A DNA stretch of 64,000 nucleotides from Taklimakanibacter sp050246735 (GTDB lineage Bacteria > Pseudomonadota > Alphaproteobacteria > Rhizobiales > Aestuariivirgaceae): assembly GCA_050246735.1 (NCBI GenBank), contig JBFWVM010000003.1:186001-250000 (forward strand), read 5' to 3'. Positions within the stretch are counted from its first letter, which is position 1, and every line of letters starts with the position of its first letter. Of this stretch, positions 37,109 through 45,019 are shown one piece after another. The translations under genes and the position numbers were made by a program. The notes beneath the pieces are model-generated. The model was not told where the DNA came from, searched no databases, and worked only from the letters and a program-made list of their open reading frames with translations.

Positions 37109-37137
37109 CTTGACGAGGCTTGCGCCTTTCCCCAAAT
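37109..37137 (+). promoter_or_regulatory. Candidate RpoH (sigma32) promoter of htpG
   Basis: CTTGAC (37109-37114), 15-base spacer, CCCCAAAT (37130-37137): close to the heat-shock sigma factor consensus (CTTGAA...CCCCATNT). The start codon is 34 bp further on, leaving a short leader. Fits the heat-shock nature of HtpG. Confidence 0.45.
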
Positions 37138-37170
37138 GCCTCAAAAAACTGGCAGAAGGGTACCCTCAAG

Positions 37171-39078
37171 ATGGCCAAGGCTGAGGCGAGAACGCCGCAG
37201 GCGACAGAGACTCGCTCCCACAATTTCCAGGCGGAAGTCGCAAAGCTCCTGCATCTCATGGTGCATTCGGTCTATTCGGACCGCGACGTCTTTCTGCGCG
37301 AGCTTATCTCCAACGCCGCCGATGCCCTCGACAAGCTGCGCTATGAGGCGATCGCCAGGCCCGACCTCATCGCCGGCGACGCCGGCCTAGCCGTCACGAT
37401 CTCTCCCGACAAGGCGGCCAAGACGCTCACGATCGCCGACAACGGCATCGGCATGAGCGAAAGCGAGCTCATCGACAATCTCGGCACGATCGCGAAATCG
37501 GGAACCCAGGCCTTCATGGAGCAGGCCAGGACCGCCGAAAGCGACGTCCATCTCATCGGACAGTTCGGGGTCGGCTTCTATTCGTCCTTCATGGTGGCGG
37601 ACAAGGTCGAGGTGATCTCGCGCAAGGCGGGCGAGGCGCAAGCCTTTCTCTGGTCGTCGGACGGCAGCGGCACCTTCACGGTCGAGCCCGCGCCCGCGGA
37701 CCGGGCGCCTTCGCGCGGCACGGGCATCGTCCTCCATTTGAAGGAGGACGCGCAGGAATTCCTCGAGGACTGGAAGATCGAGCAGGTGGTGCGCGCCTAT
37801 TCCGACCATATCGCGCATCCGATCCGGCTCGCCGCCGGGCCCGAGACGACGCGCCAGATCAACGAGGCCTCGGCGATCTGGACCAGGCCCAGATCCGAGA
37901 TCACGCCGGACCAGTACAAGGAATTCTTCGGCCATGTCACCGGCGCCTATGCCGATCCGGCGCTCACCATCCACTATCGCGCGGAAGGCCGGCACGAATA
38001 TACCGTGCTGCTGTTCGTGCCGGGCGAGAAGCCCTTCGATCTCTACGATCCGGAGCGGCGCGGCCGGCAGAGGCTCTATGTGCGCCGCGTCTTCATCACC
38101 AACGACGCCGAACTGCTGCCGCCATATCTGCGTTTCGTGCGCGGCGTGATCGATTCCGAAGACATGCCGCTCAACATCTCGCGCGAGATGCTGCAGCACA
38201 ATCCGCAAGTGGCGGCGATCCGCAAGGCGGTGACCAACAAGGTCCTGAGCGAGCTCAAGAAGTGCTTCGAGGCCGAGCCAGAGACGGCCCAGAAGATCTG
38301 GGAGGTCTTCGGGCCGGTCATCAAGGAAGGCCTCTATGAGGACATGGAGCGGCGCGACCAGCTGTTCGAGATCGTGCGCTTCAACACCACGCGGCGCCGG
38401 AGCGTCACGCTCAGGGACTATGTCGCCGATCTCAAGGCCAACCAGACCGCCATCTACTATCTGACCGCCGAGGACGAGGCGAAGGCCAAAGCGAGCCCGC
38501 AACTCGAAGGCTTCACGGCGCGCGGCATCGAGGTCCTGCTCTTGACCGACGCGGTCGATTCGTTCTGGGTGCGCCTGGCGCTGGGCTTCGACGGCAAGCC
38601 GTTCAAGTCGGTGACCCAGGGGGCGGCCGATCTCGACCTCGTGCCGCTCGAAAAGGAAGCGCCCAAGGACGATGCCGATGCGGGCGCCACGGCGACGCTC
38701 ATCGCCGTCGTCAAGCAGACGCTGGGCGATGAGGTCGCCGACGTGCGCAAGTCGTCGAGGCTCACCGACAGCCCCGTCTGCCTGGTCGCCGGCGATCAGG
38801 CCCTCGACCGCACGCTGGAGAAACTGCTCGCCCGGCAGGGCACGACGGATGTCAAGGTCTCGAAGCCGGTGCTCGAGCTCAATGCCGGCCACGCGCTGAT
38901 CCGGTCCCTGGCCGCGACAGCCAAGGCGCGGGGCGCCTGTCCCGAGCTCAGCGAGGCGGCTGGCCTGCTCCTCGACCTGGCGCGGGTGATGGACGGCGAG
39001 CAGGTCGCGGACCCTGCGAAATTCACCGGCTGCGTCTGCTCGCTCATGCAGAAGAGCTTCGCGGCGGCCAAGGCCTGA
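37171..39078 (+). CDS. htpG: Molecular chaperone HtpG (bacterial Hsp90)
   Basis: ATP-dependent cytoplasmic chaperone. The 635-residue product has the GHKL ATPase domain with the catalytic Glu in FLRELISNAADALDKLRYEA (about 39-60), TIADNGIGMSESELI and IGQFGVGFYSSFMVADKV, then the middle domain with RRVFITNDAELLPPYLRFVRG and SREMLQHNP, and a C-terminal dimerisation region. The ATG at 37171 follows AGAAGGG; an upstream frame to 37120 is not conserved. A candidate heat-shock promoter lies just upstream. Confidence 0.96.
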   Translation: MAKAEARTPQATETRSHNFQAEVAKLLHLMVHSVYSDRDVFLRELISNAADALDKLRYEAIARPDLIAGDAGLAVTISPDKAAKTLTIADNGIGMSESELIDNLGTIAKSGTQAFMEQARTAESDVHLIGQFGVGFYSSFMVADKVEVISRKAGEAQAFLWSSDGSGTFTVEPAPADRAPSRGTGIVLHLKEDAQEFLEDWKIEQVVRAYSDHIAHPIRLAAGPETTRQINEASAIWTRPRSEITPDQYKEFFGHVTGAYADPALTIHYRAEGRHEYTVLLFVPGEKPFDLYDPERRGRQRLYVRRVFITNDAELLPPYLRFVRGVIDSEDMPLNISREMLQHNPQVAAIRKAVTNKVLSELKKCFEAEPETAQKIWEVFGPVIKEGLYEDMERRDQLFEIVRFNTTRRRSVTLRDYVADLKANQTAIYYLTAEDEAKAKASPQLEGFTARGIEVLLLTDAVDSFWVRLALGFDGKPFKSVTQGAADLDLVPLEKEAPKDDADAGATATLIAVVKQTLGDEVADVRKSSRLTDSPVCLVAGDQALDRTLEKLLARQGTTDVKVSKPVLELNAGHALIRSLAATAKARGACPELSEAAGLLLDLARVMDGEQVADPAKFTGCVCSLMQKSFAAAKA

Positions 39079-39231
39079 AGCGGCGGGTCGTCGCGGGGGC
39101 GGCAAACGCATGCCATCATGGCAGTCTTGCGATGCGCGCGCCGGATTTGACTTGGAATGCAATGCCGCTAAAAGGCTGGATTTCATGAATGATCCTTCCG
39201 GATCATGCATGTTTCAACAGGAAATTTCGCG

Positions 39232-40635
39232 ATGGCACCGCGCACGCTTTACGACAAGATCTGGGACGATCATCTGGTGGATGAGCAGCCGGACGGCACC
39301 TGCCTCCTCTATATCGACCGCCACCTCGTCCACGAGGTGACGAGCCCCCAGGCCTTCGAAGGCCTGCGCATGACCGGCCGCAAGGTGCGCCATCCCGAGA
39401 AGACGCTCGCCGTGGTCGACCATAACGTGCCGACCACCGACCGAAGCCAGGGCATCGCCGAGCCCGAGAGCCGCGTCCAGGTCGAGACCCTGGCGCAGAA
39501 TGCCAGGGACTTCGGCATCGAATATTACGACGAGCACGACCGCCGGCAGGGCATCGTCCATGTGATCGGGCCCGAGCAGGGCTTCACGCTGCCCGGCACC
39601 ACCATCGTCTGTGGCGACAGCCACACCTCGACCCACGGCGCCTTCGGGGCGCTCGCCCATGGCATCGGCACGTCGGAGGTCGAGCATGTGCTCGCCACCC
39701 AGACGCTGATCCAGAAGAAGGCCATGAACATGCTGGTCCAGGTCGACGGCAGGCTGGCCGAGGGCGCCACCGCCAAGGACATCATCCTCGCCATCATCGG
39801 CGAGATCGGCACCGCCGGCGGCACCGGATCGGTCATCGAATATGCCGGCGAAGCGGTGCGCGGCCTCTCGATGGAAGGCCGCATGACGATCTGCAACATG
39901 TCGATCGAGGGCGGCGCGCGGGCCGGCATGATCGCGCCGGACGAGACGGCCTATGCCTATCTGAAGGACCGGCCGAAATCGCCCAAGGGGGCGGCCTGGG
40001 ACGCGGCGCGCCGCTACTGGGACACGCTCAGGACCGACGACGGCGCCCATTTCGACCGTGTCGTCAAGCTCGACGCTGCGGCGCTGCCGCCCATCGTCTC
40101 GTGGGGCACGTCGCCCGAGGACGTCGTGTCGGTCGAAGGCCTGGTGCCCAATCCCGACGATATCGAGGACGAGGGCAAGCGCCAGTCGAAATGGCGGGCG
40201 CTCGACTATATGGGCCTCAAGCCCGGCACCCGCATCACCGACATCCCGCTCGACATGATCTGGATCGGCTCCTGCACCAACGGGCGGATCGAGGACCTGC
40301 GCGCGGTGGCCAGGATCGTCCAGGGCCGCAAGATCCATGACCGTCTCAAGGGCATGATCGTTCCCGGTTCGGGCCTGGTCAAGATCCAGGCCGAGCAGGA
40401 AGGCCTCGACAAGATCTTCCTCGCGGCCGGCTTCGAATGGCGCGAGCCGGGCTGCTCTATGTGCCTGGGCATGAACCCGGACCAGCTCAAGGCCGGCGAG
40501 CGCTGCGCCTCGACCTCCAACCGGAACTTCGAGGGCCGCCAGGGCTACAAGGGCCGCACCCACCTGGTGTCGCCGCAAATGGCGGCGGCGGCGGCGATCG
40601 CCGGCCATTTCGTCGACATCCGGCGCTGGCATTGA
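39232..40635 (+). CDS. leuC: 3-isopropylmalate dehydratase large subunit
   Basis: Isomerises 2- to 3-isopropylmalate with LeuD through an aconitase-type [4Fe-4S] cluster. The 467-residue product starts APRTLYDKIWDDHLVDE, has VCGDSHTSTHGAFGALA near 134-150, and the cluster cysteines in WIGSCTNGRIEDLR and EPGCSMCLGMNPD. The ATG at 39232 follows CAGGAAA; the longer frame to 39205 is not conserved. Its partner leuD lies 6.3 kb away at 46890, separated by an unrelated block. Confidence 0.95.
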   Translation: MAPRTLYDKIWDDHLVDEQPDGTCLLYIDRHLVHEVTSPQAFEGLRMTGRKVRHPEKTLAVVDHNVPTTDRSQGIAEPESRVQVETLAQNARDFGIEYYDEHDRRQGIVHVIGPEQGFTLPGTTIVCGDSHTSTHGAFGALAHGIGTSEVEHVLATQTLIQKKAMNMLVQVDGRLAEGATAKDIILAIIGEIGTAGGTGSVIEYAGEAVRGLSMEGRMTICNMSIEGGARAGMIAPDETAYAYLKDRPKSPKGAAWDAARRYWDTLRTDDGAHFDRVVKLDAAALPPIVSWGTSPEDVVSVEGLVPNPDDIEDEGKRQSKWRALDYMGLKPGTRITDIPLDMIWIGSCTNGRIEDLRAVARIVQGRKIHDRLKGMIVPGSGLVKIQAEQEGLDKIFLAAGFEWREPGCSMCLGMNPDQLKAGERCASTSNRNFEGRQGYKGRTHLVSPQMAAAAAIAGHFVDIRRWH

Positions 40636-40732
40636 ACCGGAAGGGCGGAGTTCCCGTTAAGGATTGTGGCGTGCGACACGCGGGCGCGGCGCGCATTTCG
40701 CCCACGTCGGGGAATGCTAACGCTGCCGCCGA

Positions 40733-40803
40733 TTAACGGTTGATGAACGTCGCATTAAGGGTTATGTCATCAGCAAGGCGCTAGGGTTGATTCACGGTCA
40801 ACC
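40733..40803 (+). promoter_or_regulatory. Regulatory region before the small membrane protein operon
   Basis: Contains TTAA-N7-TGAA (40733-40747), one mismatch from a CtrA box, and a perfect inverted repeat GGTTGA-N7-TCAACC (40785-40803) 27 bp before the GTG start. No clear -35/-10 pair was identified. Binding proteins are unknown. Confidence 0.3.
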
Positions 40804-40829
40804 TGGTTCGGTGGCGGGGAGTGCTTCCA

Positions 40830-40997
40830 GTGATCACGACGAATGCGGCAGATACACGGTTCTTGCGCCGTGTGCTTATGGCCCTTGTTATCCTCACGCT
40901 GGTTACGGGCAGCCTTGCGGCCTATACCACCGTGAATGCCATGACCGCCGAAGGATTAGATTTCTGCCAAGCCACCGGCTTTCTCTGCATGAACTGA
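40830..40997 (+). CDS. Small membrane/exported protein, first gene of an overlapping trio
   Basis: A 55-residue protein starting at GTG 40830, preceded by GGGGAG nine bases upstream. A basic stretch RFLRRV leads into one hydrophobic segment (VLMALVILTLVTGSLAAY, about 15-32), then a short tail with two cysteines (LDFCQATGFLCMN) that would lie in the periplasm and could pair. Its TGA stop (40995-40997) overlaps the apparent CTG start of the metallopeptidase gene. Not recognised as a known family. Confidence 0.6.
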   Translation: MITTNAADTRFLRRVLMALVILTLVTGSLAAYTTVNAMTAEGLDFCQATGFLCMN

Positions 40998-41392
40998 ACG
41001 GCCTCGAAGCGCCCTCGCTCGAGGATCTGGACGCGCTGGCGGCAGACGCCTATGCGCGCCTGCCGAGGGCGTTTCACGAGCTCACCGGCAATGTCATCAT
41101 CCGGATCGAGGACTTTCCCGACGACGACGTGCTGAGAGACATGAAGGCCGAGAGCGAATTCGACCTGCTCGGCCTGTTCCAGGGCGTGGGCCTCGCCCAT
41201 GGCGAGGAGCTGGCGCATACGGGGGCGCTGCCCAACATGGTCTTCCTCTACCGCCGCCCCATCCTGGATTATTGGGCCGAGCACAAGGAGAGCCTTGGCG
41301 CCATCGTCGCCCATGTGCTCATCCACGAGATCGGCCATCATTTCGGACTGTCGGACGACGATATGGCGCGCCTGGAAAGCGAGGTCGCGTGA
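40994..41392 (+). CDS. Minimal zincin metallopeptidase (DUF1025-like)
   Basis: 132 residues with the zinc-protease motif VLIHEIGHHFGLSDDD (HExxH) near 110-125 and the family body APSLEDLDALAADAYARLP, IRIEDFPDDDVL, DLLGLFQGVGLAH and NMVFLYRRPILDYWAEH, matching the small alphaproteobacterial metallopeptidases. No ATG, GTG or TTG lies in frame before the conserved start. The CTG at 40994 overlaps the upstream stop as CTGA, and initiating there gives the length expected for the family, so I call it as a rare CTG start coupled to the upstream small gene. It ends in a GTGA overlap with the next gene. Substrate unknown. Confidence 0.8.
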   Translation: MNGLEAPSLEDLDALAADAYARLPRAFHELTGNVIIRIEDFPDDDVLRDMKAESEFDLLGLFQGVGLAHGEELAHTGALPNMVFLYRRPILDYWAEHKESLGAIVAHVLIHEIGHHFGLSDDDMARLESEVA

Positions 41393-41595
41393 GCGGCGAT
41401 CGCGAGGAAGAAGCGCGCGCGACGCTCGAACGTCTCGACCAGCAGTCGGAGAAGATCATCACCGGCGCCCGTTCCGACGAGACATCCGCCGACGACAGGA
41501 TCGAGATCCTGGGAAAGCGCATCGCCAGGATCCTGTCGGTGGTCCTGGCGGTGGGGCTCATCATCTATCTGTGGCGTATCTATCTCGCGGCGTGA
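41389..41595 (+). CDS. Small tail-anchored membrane protein
   Basis: 68 residues from a GTG that overlaps the metallopeptidase stop (GTGA). A charged helical N-terminal part (REEEARATLERLDQQSEKII) is followed by one C-terminal membrane segment, ILSVVLAVGLIIYLWRIYLA (about 47-66). This topology suggests a membrane anchor or partner for the metallopeptidase. No family recognised. It overlaps the 3' end of the convergent aldo/keto reductase gene by 16 bp. Confidence 0.6.
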   Translation: MSGDREEEARATLERLDQQSEKIITGARSDETSADDRIEILGKRIARILSVVLAVGLIIYLWRIYLAA

Positions 41596-42590
41596 CGCTC
41601 GCTGTCGAGATGGGCGAGCTGCGCCTCGGCATAGCGCCCGCCGAGAGCGGCTCCCTTCGGCACCGCCTTCTCGATCGCCGCCATGTCGGCGGCCGTCAGA
41701 CGCACCTTCAGTGCGGCGAGGGATTCCGCCAGTTGGTCGCGCCGGCGCGCACCGATCAGGGGGATGATGTCCTCGCCCCGCGCGGCGACCCAGGCTATGG
41801 CGACCTGCGCCACCGTCGCGCCGAGCCGGTCCGCCACGCCGCGCAAGGCCTCGACCAGGGCCAGGTTGCGCTCGACATTTCCGTCCTGGAAGCGCGGACT
41901 GAGCGTGCGGAAATCGGAAGCGCCGGCGGAACGGGCCCTTGTCCAGTGGCCGCTGATGAGGCCGCGCGACAGGACGCCATAGGCGGTGACGGCAATGCCG
42001 AGCTCGCGGCAGGTGGACAGGATGCCATCCTCGATGCCGCGCGAGATCAGCGAATACTCGATCTGGAGGTCGCAAATGGGATGGACCCGGGCCGCCCGCC
42101 TGATCGTCTCGCTGCCGACCTCGGAAAGGCCGATATGACGCACATAGCCGGCTTTCACCAGATCGGCGATGGCCCCGACCGTGTCCTCGACCGGCACCTG
42201 GGGATCGAGCCGTGCGGGGCGGTAAATATCCACGTAATCGGTACCGATGCGGACCAGGGAATAGGCGAGCGCGGTCTTGACCGCCGCCGGCCGCGAGTCG
42301 AAGCCGATCCAGCCGCCCGCCGGATCGCGCTGGGCGCCGAATTTGACGCTCAACAGCACGTCCGCGCGGCGCCGGTCCCTCAGCGCTTCCGCGATGAGGA
42401 GCTCGTTATGGCCCATGCCGTAGAAATCGCCGGTGTCGAGAAGCGTGACGCCGGCATCGAGCGCCCGATGCAGGGTGGCGATGCTCTCGGAACGGTCCGC
42501 CGGGCCGTAGAAGGCCGACATGCCCATGCAGCCGAGGCCGAAGGCGGAAACATGCGGGCCGGTCGACCCCAGGGAACGCTGCTCGATCAT
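41580..42590 (-). CDS. Aldo/keto reductase
   Basis: NADPH-dependent reductase of the (beta/alpha)8-barrel AKR superfamily, 336 residues. The tetrad Asp and Tyr are in LLDTGDFYGMG (about 51-61) and Lys in LSVKFGAQ; the usual His position reads IYRPARLDP, so this subgroup lacks the classic histidine. GLSEVGSETIRRA and IPLIGARRRDQLAE bind cofactor. It diverges from a LysR gene, suggesting that the regulator controls it. Substrate unknown. Confidence 0.87.
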   Translation of the reverse strand: MIEQRSLGSTGPHVSAFGLGCMGMSAFYGPADRSESIATLHRALDAGVTLLDTGDFYGMGHNELLIAEALRDRRRADVLLSVKFGAQRDPAGGWIGFDSRPAAVKTALAYSLVRIGTDYVDIYRPARLDPQVPVEDTVGAIADLVKAGYVRHIGLSEVGSETIRRAARVHPICDLQIEYSLISRGIEDGILSTCRELGIAVTAYGVLSRGLISGHWTRARSAGASDFRTLSPRFQDGNVERNLALVEALRGVADRLGATVAQVAIAWVAARGEDIIPLIGARRRDQLAESLAALKVRLTAADMAAIEKAVPKGAALGGRYAEAQLAHLDSERHAAR

Positions 42591-42670
42591 GAAATTCTCC
42601 TGCCGTGGAAAACACCCGATGTTATGCCTCGGACAAATTCATGCGATAATCCGCTCAATCCCGAATAAGC

Positions 42671-42688
42671 TGTGCGGATATCCGGACA
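42671..42688. promoter_or_regulatory. Palindrome abutting the LysR start codon
   Basis: TGTGCGGATATCCGGACA is symmetric except for one central-flanking pair, and ends one base before the LysR ATG. It may be an autoregulatory LysR site controlling both divergent genes. No independent support. Confidence 0.3.
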
Positions 42689-43591
42689 ATGAGGAAGCCT
42701 TCCTTTTCCGATCTCGATGCCTTCGCCGCCGTGGTCCGGCACCGCAATTTCAGGCGGGCCGCCAGGGAGCGCGGAGTCTCCGCCTCGACGCTCAGCCAGT
42801 CGGTGCGCGACCTGGAGCAGAGGCTGGGCGTGCGCCTCCTCAATCGGACGACGCGCTCGGTCACTCCGACCGACGCCGGCGCCCGGCTGGCGGCGCGGCT
42901 CTCGCCGATCTTCGCGGAGATGACGGAAGCGCTCGACGAGGTGAACGGCTTTCGCGCAACGCCGACCGGGACGCTCCGCCTCAACGTGCCGGGAGCGGCG
43001 CAGCCCATCCTCGCGCCGATGATCGCGCGCTTCCTCAGGTCCTATCCAGGCATCCGTCTCGAGATCACCGTCGACAATAATTTCGTCGACGTCTTCGCCC
43101 AGGGCTGCGATGCCGGCATCCGCTATGACGAGAGCCTGGCCCTCGACATGATCGCGGTGCCGCTCGGCCGGCCGCAGCGCTACGCCGTCGTCGCCTCGCC
43201 CGGTCACGCCGGCGAGCACGGCCTGCCCGATCGGCCCGAAGATCTCCTGCGCCGGCCCTGCATCCGCCACCGTTTCCTGAGCGGGGCCATGCTGCCCTGG
43301 GAATTCGAGAAGGACGGCGAGACGGTGAAGATCGATCCCGAGGGTCCGCTCGTCACCACGAGCCCTGAGCTCGGCATCCGCGCCGCCGAGGACGGGCTCG
43401 GCTGGTACGCCACTTTCGAGGACTTCGTCCGACCGGCGCTCGCCGCCGGCCGGCTGGTCGAGGCGCTGGCGTTCTGGTGCCCCTGTTTCCCGGGCCCGTC
43501 GCTCTATTATCCGAGCCGCCGGCATGTGCCGGCGGCGTTGCGCGCCTTCATCGGCTTCGTGCGCGGCGAAGCCCGGACCGCAATGGATTGA
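42689..43591 (+). CDS. LysR family transcriptional regulator
   Basis: 300 residues. Winged HTH at about 5-63 (FAAVVRHRNFRRAARERG, SASTLSQSVRDLEQRLGVRL, LNRTTRSVTPTDAG), then a periplasmic-binding-like effector domain (about 90-295). It belongs to the AaeR/PecT-like branch that often regulates adjacent oxidoreductases. It diverges from the aldo/keto reductase gene, its probable target, with 98 bp between the two starts. Effector unknown. Confidence 0.9.
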   Translation: MRKPSFSDLDAFAAVVRHRNFRRAARERGVSASTLSQSVRDLEQRLGVRLLNRTTRSVTPTDAGARLAARLSPIFAEMTEALDEVNGFRATPTGTLRLNVPGAAQPILAPMIARFLRSYPGIRLEITVDNNFVDVFAQGCDAGIRYDESLALDMIAVPLGRPQRYAVVASPGHAGEHGLPDRPEDLLRRPCIRHRFLSGAMLPWEFEKDGETVKIDPEGPLVTTSPELGIRAAEDGLGWYATFEDFVRPALAAGRLVEALAFWCPCFPGPSLYYPSRRHVPAALRAFIGFVRGEARTAMD

Positions 43592-43639
43592 CAGCAGGGG
43601 CCTCACCCGCAACATTCAGTGCCGCAATCCCTGGTGCCC

Positions 43640-45019
43640 ATGCGCGATCTCGAGATATCGAATGACGAACTGGCCCGCCTGGCGGAGGAGGTGACGGGCC
43701 TCGTCACCTCCTACTGGGCTTCCGTCGAGAGCCGTCCGGTCTATCCCGTGACCGATCCGACAGCGATCACGAACCGCTTCACCGGGGACTGGACCGAGGA
43801 AGGCATGGGTCGCGGCGTGCTCGACGACTTCGAGGCCATCGCCGCGCAGGCGCGGATTTCCAACGGCCGCTTCTTCGGCTATGTCGCCGGCTCCGGCGAA
43901 CCGGTCGGCGCGCTCGCGGAATTGCTGGCGGCCGCCCTCAACCAGAACGTCACCTCGTGGCGGTCGGCGCCCGCGGCCGCAACGATCGAGCAGACCGTCA
44001 TCGACTGGCTGGCGGAGGCGGTCGGATGCGCCGGCTGCAAGGGCAGCCTGTGCGGCGGCGGCTCGGCGGCCAACCTGATGGGACTCGCCATGGCGCGCGA
44101 GGCAAAGCTGCCGGCGAATGAAACCGGGGCCGGCGCCGGCGCGATCTATGCCTCCGAGCAGGCGCATATGTCGATCCCGAAGGCAGCGGCGCTGCTGGGC
44201 ATCGGGCGCGACAATCTCCGCCTGATTCCGGCCGATGAGGATTTCAGGATGCGCGTCGACTTGCTTGCGCAAGCCATCGCCGCAGACCGCCGGGCCGGGC
44301 GCAAGCCGGTGGCCATCGTGGCAACCGCCGGCACCGTGAATACCGGCGCCATCGATCCGCTGACCGAGATCGCGGATGTCGCCCAAAGGGAAGAACTGTG
44401 GCTGCATGTCGACGGCGCCTATGGAGCGATCGCCGCGCTGGCGGCGCCGGAAAGGTTCATCGGTCTCGACCGCGCCGATTCCCTGTCGCTCGATCCGCAT
44501 AAATGGCTCTACCAGACGATCGATTGCGGCTGCCTGCTCTATCGCGACCGGCACGCGGCGCGCAAAGCCTTCTCGCATAGCGGCGACTATGTGAAGGTGT
44601 TCAGCGAGGATCCCGTCGAGGCCTTCGCCTTCTTCGACGAGACGATGGAGCTCACGCGGCGCTTCCGCGCGCTCAAGCTGTGGATGTCGTTGCGATATCA
44701 CGGGCGGCGCGCCTTCCGGGACGCCGTCGCGCGGGACCTGAGCCACGCACGGTTGCTGGCCGACCTCGTGCGGTCGCGGCCGGAGCTCGAGCTCATGGCG
44801 CCGGTCACGCTCAGCGCCGTCTGTTTCCGGCACCGGACGAAGGACAACCCGTCCATCCTCAAGCGCGTGATCGCGCGCGGACGGGTCTATATTTCGAACG
44901 CGACGATCGGAAGCCGGTTCGCCCTGCGCGCCTGTTTCGTCAATCACCGGACGACGAGCGACGATGTCCGGGCGATCATAGCCGAGGTCGTCGCCGCGGC
45001 CGGCGAGATCGACGAGTGA
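43640..45019 (+). CDS. PLP-dependent group II decarboxylase (aromatic/other amino acid decarboxylase-like)
   Basis: 459 residues of the glutamate/aromatic amino acid decarboxylase family. Visible are the phosphate-binding CGGGSAANLMGLAMARE, the stacking histidine in YASEQAHMSIPKAA, HVDGAYGAIAAL with the pyridine-N aspartate, and the PLP lysine in SLSLDPHKWLYQTIDCG. The ATG at 43640 is used; a GTG at 43619 would add seven residues. Its stop adjoins the stop of the convergent lysine monooxygenase gene with no gap. Substrate cannot be read from the sequence; lysine or an aromatic amino acid are candidates by context. Confidence 0.87.
   Translation: MRDLEISNDELARLAEEVTGLVTSYWASVESRPVYPVTDPTAITNRFTGDWTEEGMGRGVLDDFEAIAAQARISNGRFFGYVAGSGEPVGALAELLAAALNQNVTSWRSAPAAATIEQTVIDWLAEAVGCAGCKGSLCGGGSAANLMGLAMAREAKLPANETGAGAGAIYASEQAHMSIPKAAALLGIGRDNLRLIPADEDFRMRVDLLAQAIAADRRAGRKPVAIVATAGTVNTGAIDPLTEIADVAQREELWLHVDGAYGAIAALAAPERFIGLDRADSLSLDPHKWLYQTIDCGCLLYRDRHAARKAFSHSGDYVKVFSEDPVEAFAFFDETMELTRRFRALKLWMSLRYHGRRAFRDAVARDLSHARLLADLVRSRPELELMAPVTLSAVCFRHRTKDNPSILKRVIARGRVYISNATIGSRFALRACFVNHRTTSDDVRAIIAEVVAAAGEIDE

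Noticed and set aside
37387..39210. A 607-codon minus-strand frame across htpG
   Set aside because: Shadow of htpG with no family motifs, and it would remove the start of leuC expression.
39214..40632. A 472-codon minus-strand frame across leuC
   Set aside because: Shadow frame; leuC on the plus strand carries all cluster-binding motifs.
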